Shown piece by piece: positions 5,607 to 9,847 of a DNA stretch of 9,847 nt. Each line of letters starts with the position of its first letter. Position 1 is the first letter of the stretch. This stretch comes from JAWWPY01 sp964412845 (lineage in GTDB: Bacteria > Actinomycetota > Actinomycetes > Streptosporangiales > Streptosporangiaceae), in the NCBI GenBank assembly GCA_964412845.1, contig CAYPQM010000208.1:1-9847 (forward strand), read 5' to 3'. Below the pieces are notes generated by a model that searched no databases, was not told the DNA's origin, and saw only the letters and a list, made by a program, of their open reading frames with translations. Position numbers and translations under genes: made by a program.

Positions 5607-5616
5607 AGGAGGTGAT
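5607..5616 (+). promoter_or_regulatory. Near-perfect Shine-Dalgarno of clpS
   Basis: AGGAGGTGAT is complementary to the 3' end of 16S rRNA over ten bases. The AGGAGG core ends 9 bases before the ATG at 5622. It fixes the clpS start and shows that this transcript has a leader, unlike most neighbours. The clpS promoter must lie in 5441-5600, but I cannot pick a convincing hexamer pair. Confidence 0.85.
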
Positions 5617-5621
5617 GATCG

Positions 5622-5912
5622 ATGAGCGTGGCACCCGCCGAGGTAGACCGGCCGGAGATCAAGCAGGATGCTGTCCCTGACACGCCATGGATCACCATCG
5701 TCTGGAATGACCCGGTCAACCTCATGTCCTATGTGACCTACGTGTTCCAGACCGTGTTCGGGTACCCCAAGCGCAAGGCCAACAAGCTCATGCTCGACGT
5801 GCATCACAAAGGCCGGGCGGTGGTCTCCTCGGGTACCCGGGAATCCATGGAGCGCGACGCCCAGGTTCTGCACGGGTACGGGCTGTGGGCCACGGTGAGC
5901 CACGACTCATGA
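5622..5912 (+). CDS. clpS: ATP-dependent Clp protease adaptor ClpS
   Basis: A 96-residue N-degron adaptor that binds substrates with bulky N-terminal residues and delivers them to the Clp unfoldase (ClpC1 in actinobacteria) for degradation by ClpP. Seen: PWITIVWNDPVNLMSYV (22-38), FGYPKRKANKLMLDVHHKGRAVV (46-68, in part) and the C-terminal YGLWATV. The pocket residues known from E. coli ClpS (Asn34, Asp35, Met40, His66) correspond to Asn29, Asp30, Met35 and His61, all with a constant shift of five, so a working binding pocket is expected. The strong Shine-Dalgarno fixes the ATG. Its TGA stop overlaps the ATG of the DUF2017 gene (ATGA at 5909-5912), so translation of the two is coupled. Confidence 0.95.
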   Translation: MSVAPAEVDRPEIKQDAVPDTPWITIVWNDPVNLMSYVTYVFQTVFGYPKRKANKLMLDVHHKGRAVVSSGTRESMERDAQVLHGYGLWATVSHDS

Positions 5913-6529
5913 GCGGCACCGGTCCGCAGGAAGCCGTGACCGGCTTCCGCTCGACGCGCCGTGGCGTGACCGCAACATTCGCCCCGACCCAGGCCGGAGT
6001 CATCCGCGCGCTGGTCAGCCAGGTAGCGGAATTGGTCGGCGGTGAGCAGATCGCCCCCGACGGCGCCGGCCAGCAGGTCAGCGCCGCGGCCAGCCCCATG
6101 GAGGGCTCCTGGGACAGCCCGGAGGAGTTCGCCGCGCTCCTCGGCCTGAGTGATTCGACCGTGCTGCCCGAGGATCCGGTGCTGGCCCGGCTGCTGCCGG
6201 ACGCCTATCGTGACGACCCCGAGGCGGCCGGGGATTTCCGCCGGTACACCGAGCAGGATCTGCGATCCGGCAAGGTCGCGGCGGCCCACACGGTGCTCGC
6301 GACGCTGCCGGAGGACGGCGGTCAGGTCCTGCTGTCCGACGATGAGGCCCGGGTGTGGCTGCGGGCCCTCAATGATGTCCGGCTCGCGCTCGGCGTGCGC
6401 TTGTCAGTGACCGAGGACTTCGAGCAGCGAATGGCTTCGCTGGATCCGGACGACCCCCGTGCGGCTTATTTCTGGGTGTACGACTGGCTGACCTACCTCC
6501 AGGAGACCCTGGTGCGGGCGCTGTGGTAG
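5909..6529 (+). CDS. DUF2017 domain-containing protein
   Basis: A 206-residue protein of the actinobacterial DUF2017 family, function unknown; the M. tuberculosis neighbour Rv1332 is annotated as a putative regulator without firm evidence. Recognisable conserved parts: DPVLARLLPDAYRDDPEAA (about 88-106), WLRALNDVRLALGVRL (149-164) and the C-terminal VYDWLTYLQETLVRALW that ends the protein. There is no HTH or membrane segment that I can see. The ATG at 5909 overlaps the clpS stop by four bases. A GTG at 5885 in the same frame lies inside clpS and is rejected. The constant pairing with clpS suggests, as inference only, a role connected to Clp proteolysis. Confidence 0.88.
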   Translation: MSGTGPQEAVTGFRSTRRGVTATFAPTQAGVIRALVSQVAELVGGEQIAPDGAGQQVSAAASPMEGSWDSPEEFAALLGLSDSTVLPEDPVLARLLPDAYRDDPEAAGDFRRYTEQDLRSGKVAAAHTVLATLPEDGGQVLLSDDEARVWLRALNDVRLALGVRLSVTEDFEQRMASLDPDDPRAAYFWVYDWLTYLQETLVRALW

Positions 6530-6542
6530 CAGCCCGCCCGGC

Positions 6543-6548
6543 TACCCT
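6543..6548 (+). promoter_or_regulatory. -10-like element TACCCT for leaderless mec transcript
   Basis: TACCCT ends 7 bases before the mec ATG at 6556. It lies in the 26-base gap after the DUF2017 stop. No Shine-Dalgarno is present. It would let mec-cysO-cysM be transcribed apart from clpS. No clear -35 is visible. Confidence 0.5.
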
Positions 6549-6555
6549 CAGACGC

Positions 6556-6978
6556 ATGCTGACGCTTCATCCCGCGCTGCACGCCAAGATCGTGGCCCAT
6601 GCCCGCGCCGACCATCCGGACGAGGCATGCGGGGTGATCGCAGGCCCGGCAGGCAGCGATCACCCGGAGCGCTTCATCCCGATGCTGAACGCGGAGCGGT
6701 CGCCGACCTTCTACCGGTTTGACTCCATGGAGCAATTCCGGGTGTGGCGCGAGATGGACGAGCGCGACGAGGAGCCGGTCGTCATCTACCACTCGCACAC
6801 CGCCACTGAGGCCTACCCGTCCCGCACGGACATCTCGTATGCCAGCGAGCCGGGCGCGCACTACGTGCTCGTGTCGACGCGGGACCCTGAGCAGGCGGAG
6901 TTCCGCGCGTTCCGGATCATCGACGGGGCGGTGACCGAGGAAGATGTCGTGATCGCCGAGGACCGGATGCTGGAATGA
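6556..6978 (+). CDS. mec: Mec-type JAMM/MPN+ metallopeptidase (CysO-cysteine hydrolase)
   Basis: A 140-residue zinc peptidase of the JAMM (MPN+) family. In M. tuberculosis Mec (Rv1334) cleaves the cysteine adduct from the C-terminus of CysO, freeing cysteine. The complete motif is visible: Glu23 (DEACGV), His79-Ser-His81, Ser89 and Asp92 in HSHTATEAYPSRTD, with the exact H-x-H-x7-S-x2-D spacing. The conserved IPMLNAERSPTFYRFD stretch (41-56) and HYVLVSTRDP also match that enzyme from memory. The ATG at 6556 is preferred over a GTG at 6523, which would lie inside the DUF2017 gene. Since the partner CysO here ends with two residues after Gly-Gly, this peptidase may also do a maturing cut; that is inference. 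Confidence 0.93.
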   Translation: MLTLHPALHAKIVAHARADHPDEACGVIAGPAGSDHPERFIPMLNAERSPTFYRFDSMEQFRVWREMDERDEEPVVIYHSHTATEAYPSRTDISYASEPGAHYVLVSTRDPEQAEFRAFRIIDGAVTEEDVVIAEDRMLE

Positions 6979-7039
6979 TCCGGTCAGGCACCCGGTTGGC
7001 ACGCAATGGAAGAGCCCGCCTCACCCTGGAGTGTTGTTC

Positions 7040-7318
7040 ATGGCCATCGAGGTCCGTATCCCGACGATCCTGCGCACCTACACCGGCGGGGCCAAGTCGG
7101 TCGAGGGCTCCGGCGCGACCCTGGCCGACCTCCTCGGCGACCTGGACTCCCGGCACGGCGGCTTGCGCGAGCGGCTGGTGGACGACGGCGGGCTGCGCCG
7201 CTTCGTCAACGTCTACCTCAACGACGAGGACGTGCGGTTCCTCGGCGGCTTGCAGACCCCCGTGCACGACGGGGACACGGTGACGGTCCTGCCGGCCGTG
7301 GCCGGCGGCGCGTGCTGA
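7040..7318 (+). CDS. cysO: Sulfur carrier protein CysO (MoaD/ThiS family) with Gly-Gly-Ala-Cys end
   Basis: A 92-residue ubiquitin-like sulfur carrier. In the known route its C-terminal Gly-Gly is turned into a thiocarboxylate that gives sulfur to CysM. Seen: VRIPTILRTYTGG (5-17), FVNVYLNDEDVRFLGG (55-70), DGDTVTVLPAVAGG (77-90), close to M. tuberculosis CysO in memory. The usual final Gly-Gly (89-90) is followed by Ala91 and Cys92 before the TGA, so the end is not ready for activation. The ATG at 7040 is preceded by GGAG (7028-7031) at good spacing; a GTG at 7031 lies too close to it. The gap from mec is 61 bases with no structure; cysM starts 16 bases after the stop. Confidence 0.93.
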   Translation: MAIEVRIPTILRTYTGGAKSVEGSGATLADLLGDLDSRHGGLRERLVDDGGLRRFVNVYLNDEDVRFLGGLQTPVHDGDTVTVLPAVAGGAC

Positions 7319-7334
7319 CCCTCCAGGACGCCTG

Positions 7335-8282
7335 ATGCGCTACGACTCGCTGCTCGATTCGGTGGGCGGGACACCGCTGGTCGGGCTGCCCCGGCTGTCG
7401 CCGGCGCCGGACGTGCGGCTGTGGGCCAAACTCGAGGACCGCAACCCCACTGGCTCGGTCAAGGACCGCGCGGCCTTCTTCATGATCGAGCAGGCGGAGA
7501 AGGATGGCCTGCTGGAGGCCGGCACCACGATCCTCGAACCCACCTCGGGGAACACCGGCATATCCCTGGCCATGGTGGCGCGCCTGCGCGGCTACCGGAT
7601 GATCTGTGTCATGCCCGAGAACACCTCGGCCGAGCGCCGGCAGGTTCTGGAGATGTACGGCGCGCAGATCATCTCCTCGCCGGCCGCGGGCGGCTCCAAC
7701 GAGGCGGTCCGGGTGGCCCGGCGGCTGGCGCAGGATCACCCGGACTGGGTGATGCTCTATCAGTACGGCAACGAGGCGAACGCACGGGCGCACTACGAGA
7801 CCACCGGCCCGGAACTCCTCGCCGACCTGCCCAGCATCACCCACTTCGTCGCCGGGCTCGGCACCACGGGGACGCTCATGGGCACCGGGCGTTACCTGCG
7901 CGAGCATGTGCCGGGGGTGTCCATCGTGGCCGCCGAGCCGCGGTACGGGGAGCTTGTCTACGGGCTGCGCAACGTGGACGAGGGCTTCGTGCCGGAACTG
8001 TACGACGAGTCCGTGCTGACCACGCGGTTCTCAGTCGCCTCGGCGGACGCCCTGCGGCGCACCAGGGAACTGCTTGACCTGGAAGGGATCTTCGCCGGCA
8101 TCTCATCAGGAGCCGCGCTGCACGCCGCCCTGGCCATGGCCAGCAAGGCGCACGCGGCCGGGCAGCGGGCCGACATCGCGTTCGTGATCGCCGACGGGGG
8201 CTGGAAGTACCTGTCCACCGGGGCCTACTCCGGGACCCTGGAAGAGGCCGAGGCGCGGCTCGAAGGACAGCTGTGGGCCTAG
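7335..8282 (+). CDS. cysM: Cysteine synthase CysM (O-phosphoserine-dependent, CysO-linked)
   Basis: A 315-residue PLP enzyme of the beta-family that combines an aminoacrylate, from O-phosphoserine, with CysO thiocarboxylate. PLP Lys43 is seen in NPTGSVKDR, and the cofactor phosphate loop in GLGTTGT (174-180). EPTSGNTGIS (68-77) is the substrate loop. Arg212 (GLRNVDEGF) aligns with Arg220, the M. tuberculosis residue that selects O-phosphoserine over O-acetylserine; PLP Lys51 of that enzyme shows the same shift of eight. The C-terminus EGQLWA matches the end that covers the active site in that enzyme. AGGA (7325-7328) is a fair Shine-Dalgarno. It is cotranscribed with cysO, from which it is 16 bases distant. 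Assignment to the CysO-using branch is strong. Confidence 0.95.
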   Translation: MRYDSLLDSVGGTPLVGLPRLSPAPDVRLWAKLEDRNPTGSVKDRAAFFMIEQAEKDGLLEAGTTILEPTSGNTGISLAMVARLRGYRMICVMPENTSAERRQVLEMYGAQIISSPAAGGSNEAVRVARRLAQDHPDWVMLYQYGNEANARAHYETTGPELLADLPSITHFVAGLGTTGTLMGTGRYLREHVPGVSIVAAEPRYGELVYGLRNVDEGFVPELYDESVLTTRFSVASADALRRTRELLDLEGIFAGISSGAALHAALAMASKAHAAGQRADIAFVIADGGWKYLSTGAYSGTLEEAEARLEGQLWA

Positions 8283-8310
8283 GGCGCGCCCGAGCGGCGG
8301 GCCTGGGCCG

Positions 8311-9138
8311 ATGACGGTGTTCGACGAGGCGACGGCGGTGCTGCCGGCTGGTGATGGCCGTTATGACGTCAAGCCCGATGAGCGGTTCGCGATCGTGTCC
8401 GGCGACGGCTCGGTGGTCGGCGCGGTGAACGGCGGCGTGCTGATGGCGACCGTCCTGCGGGCGGTGCTCGATTCCGCGCCGCACCCGCACCCGGTCGCGA
8501 CCAGCGTGCACTTCCTCCGGGTGCCCCGGCCCGAGCCGGCCCAGGTCCAGGTGGTCTGGCTGAAGCAGGGCAGGACCGCCGCGACGGCCCGGGCCACCCT
8601 GATCCAGGACGATGTGCCCGTCATGGAGGCCACCGTCACCACCGGCACGCTCGGGCCCGCCGAGGGCGATGGCGCGCTGTCCTGGACCGGTGAACCGCCC
8701 TGGCTGCCGCCCATCGAGGAGTGCCTCGGGTTCGCCGCGGCCGCCAAGTCGACCCGGTTCCGCGGCTTCGCCGCCCAGGTCGATCTGCGGCTGGACCCCG
8801 CGACCTCAGGCTGGCTGCGCGGGACGCCCGCCGGGACTCCTGAGATGCGGGGCTACTTCCGGCTGCGCGAGGACCGGGATCCCGACGCCTACCTGCTCGC
8901 TCTCGCGGTGGACGCGCTGCCGCCGGTGGTATTCGGCCTCGGCGCGGTCGGCTGGGCGCCGACCGTGGAACTGACCTGGTACATGCGCGCGGTACCGGCC
9001 GCCGGGATGCTGCGGGTAGCGGCCCGCTGCCGGCATGTGAGCGGCGGATGGTTCGACGAGGAGGCCGAAGTGTGGGACGCCGCGGGCCGCCTGGTCGCGC
9101 AGAGCCGCCAGATCGCCCGCGTCGGACGCGGCGCGTAG
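8311..9138 (+). CDS. Acyl-CoA thioesterase-like double hotdog protein (TesB type)
   Basis: A 275-residue protein of the TesB-like thioesterase family (Pfam 4HBT_3 type, two hotdog halves), expected to hydrolyse acyl-CoA or a related thioester; the substrate is unknown. The N-terminal half shows VVGAVNGGVLMATVLRAV (35-52), SVHFLRVPRPEPAQVQV (65-81) and KQGRTAATARATLIQDD (85-101). The C-terminal half has LALAVDALPPVVFGLG (196-211), where Asp201 is the likely counterpart of the catalytic Asp of TesB, then WAPTVELTWYMRAVP. The ATG at 8311 lacks a clear Shine-Dalgarno and follows cysM by 28 bases, so readthrough from cysM is plausible. In the M. tuberculosis order this slot holds a rhomboid protease and murI, so the gene is an insertion or replacement here. 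Its TAG stop is part of the next promoter-like hexamer. Confidence 0.87.
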   Translation: MTVFDEATAVLPAGDGRYDVKPDERFAIVSGDGSVVGAVNGGVLMATVLRAVLDSAPHPHPVATSVHFLRVPRPEPAQVQVVWLKQGRTAATARATLIQDDVPVMEATVTTGTLGPAEGDGALSWTGEPPWLPPIEECLGFAAAAKSTRFRGFAAQVDLRLDPATSGWLRGTPAGTPEMRGYFRLREDRDPDAYLLALAVDALPPVVFGLGAVGWAPTVELTWYMRAVPAAGMLRVAARCRHVSGGWFDEEAEVWDAAGRLVAQSRQIARVGRGA

Positions 9139-9141
9139 CCT
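9136..9141 (+). promoter_or_regulatory. -10-like element TAGCCT for leaderless MBL gene, overlapping the upstream stop codon
   Basis: TAGCCT includes the TAG stop of the thioesterase gene (9136-9138) and ends 8 bases before the GTG at 9150. No Shine-Dalgarno lies in between. No good -35 is visible. Confidence 0.5.
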
Positions 9142-9149
9142 GGTCGACC

Positions 9150-9847
9150 GTGCGCCTGACCATCATCGGCTGCTCCGGATCCTTTCCCGGGCCAGACAGC
9201 CCGGCCTCCTGCTACCTGGTGGAGGCCGGCGGCTTCCGGCTGCTGCTTGACCTGGGCAACGGGGCGCTCGGCGCGTTGCAGCGGTACGCCGGGATGTACG
9301 ACATCGACGCAGTCTGCCTGAGCCACCTGCACGCGGACCACTGCCTCGACCTGTGCGCCTACTGGGTGGCGCGCACATACGCGCCGGGCGGGCCGAAGCC
9401 GCGGATTCCCGTGTACGGCCCGGCTGGCACCGCGCTGCGGATGGCCCAGGCCTACGGCCTGGCCGAGCATCCCGGCATGATGGAGGCGTTCGACTTCGGC
9501 ACGCTCACGCCGGGGACCCGGCAGATCGGGCCGCTGCGGGTGACGCTGGCGGCCATGAACCATCCGGTGGAAGCGTTCGGCTTCAGAATCGAGCACGCGG
9601 GCCAGGTGCTCACCTATTCCGCCGATACCGGACCGACACCGGCGCTGGCCGGCCTGGCCCGCGGCGCTGACCTGCTGCTGTGCGAGGCGTCCTTCCTGGA
9701 TGAGCCCGGCCTGCCCGGGGACGTCCATCTCACCGCACGGCAGGCGGGGGAGTACGCCGCCGGCGGCGATGTCGGCCAGCTTGTGCTCACCCACCTGGTG
9801 CCCTGGAACGACCGCGAGCAGAGCCTGCGCGAGGCGGCCTCCAGCTA
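9150..9847 (+). CDS. Metallo-beta-lactamase fold phosphodiesterase, Rv1339-like (3' end outside window)
   Basis: The first 232 codons of an MBL-fold hydrolase, running off the right edge. The start MRLTIIGCSGSFPGPDSPAS and the motif SHLHADHCLDL (58-68; His59, His61, Asp63, His64) define a dinuclear metal site. Further ligands are His138 (AMNHPVEAFGF), Asp159 (YSADTGP) and His215 (LTHLVPW), and DVHLTA (191-196) is a conserved group motif. It resembles M. tuberculosis Rv1339, reported as an atypical class II cAMP phosphodiesterase, and sits in the same order after cysM. RNase Z and other MBL proteins share these motifs, so cyclic nucleotide hydrolysis is inferred from synteny and similarity. 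The GTG at 9150 gives an N-terminus matching the family, and a leaderless -10 supports it. Only a short C-terminal part is missing. Confidence 0.9.
   Translation, partial: MRLTIIGCSGSFPGPDSPASCYLVEAGGFRLLLDLGNGALGALQRYAGMYDIDAVCLSHLHADHCLDLCAYWVARTYAPGGPKPRIPVYGPAGTALRMAQAYGLAEHPGMMEAFDFGTLTPGTRQIGPLRVTLAAMNHPVEAFGFRIEHAGQVLTYSADTGPTPALAGLARGADLLLCEASFLDEPGLPGDVHLTARQAGEYAAGGDVGQLVLTHLVPWNDREQSLREAASS

Noticed and set aside
8889..9794. Long minus-strand open frame opposite the thioesterase and MBL genes
   Set aside because: It crosses two convincing genes on the other strand and has no recognisable domain; a GC-driven shadow.
1..9847. CRISPR array, tRNA/rRNA genes, insertion sequence or prophage parts
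   Set aside because: No regularly spaced repeats, no tRNA-like arms with a terminal stem, and no transposase, integrase or phage proteins were seen; the region looks like stable chromosome.

Overview
The window is dense, high-GC DNA with short intergenic gaps, GTG starts and actinobacterial protein families. The block pncB (reverse) / clpS - DUF2017 - mec - cysO - cysM ... MBL phosphodiesterase matches, from memory, the order of Mycobacterium tuberculosis Rv1330c-Rv1339. Here a thioesterase-fold gene sits where that genome has a rhomboid protease and murI. This points to Actinomycetota, probably not a mycobacterium; I cannot go lower in rank. I see no mobile element, tRNA, rRNA or CRISPR array.

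Layout. 1-413: C-terminal end of a malic enzyme (+). 482-1054: YqgE/AlgH family protein (+). 1107-1364: DUF3039 small zinc-binding-like protein (+). 1406-1990: nicotinamidase pncA (-). 2105-2569: YbaK/ProX-type protein (-). 2609-2866: unrecognised 85-residue protein (-). 2960-3949: GlxA-type regulator (DJ-1/PfpI plus AraC HTH) (+), divergent from the small gene. 4073-5440: nicotinate phosphoribosyltransferase pncB (-). 5622-5912: clpS (+). 5909-6529: DUF2017 (+), overlapping clpS by ATGA. 6556-6978: Mec-type JAMM peptidase (+). 7040-7318: sulfur carrier CysO (+). 7335-8282: cysM (+). 8311-9138: acyl-CoA thioesterase-like protein (+). 9150-9847: metallo-beta-lactamase-fold phosphodiesterase (+), cut by the window end.

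Function. pncA and pncB make a two-step NAD salvage route (nicotinamide to nicotinate to nicotinate mononucleotide). mec-cysO-cysM encode the protein-thiocarboxylate route to cysteine: CysM joins O-phosphoserine with sulfur carried on the CysO C-terminus, and Mec releases the cysteine. clpS is the N-degron adaptor for the Clp protease.

Regulation. Six genes (DUF3039, pncA, ybaK, pncB, mec, MBL) have a TANNNT -10-like hexamer 6-8 bases before the start codon and no Shine-Dalgarno, which suggests leaderless transcripts. clpS, cysO and cysM instead carry Shine-Dalgarno sequences. Long inverted repeats mark the control regions: a palindrome on the DUF3039 -10, a 55-base imperfect hairpin just upstream of the pncA promoter, a 30-bp palindrome at the end of the small orphan gene, repeats between that gene and the AraC regulator, and a 17-bp perfect stem inside the first codons of pncB.

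The most notable protein-level oddity is that CysO ends Gly-Gly-Ala-Cys instead of Gly-Gly, so it would need C-terminal trimming before it could carry sulfur. I found no wholly new multi-gene system.
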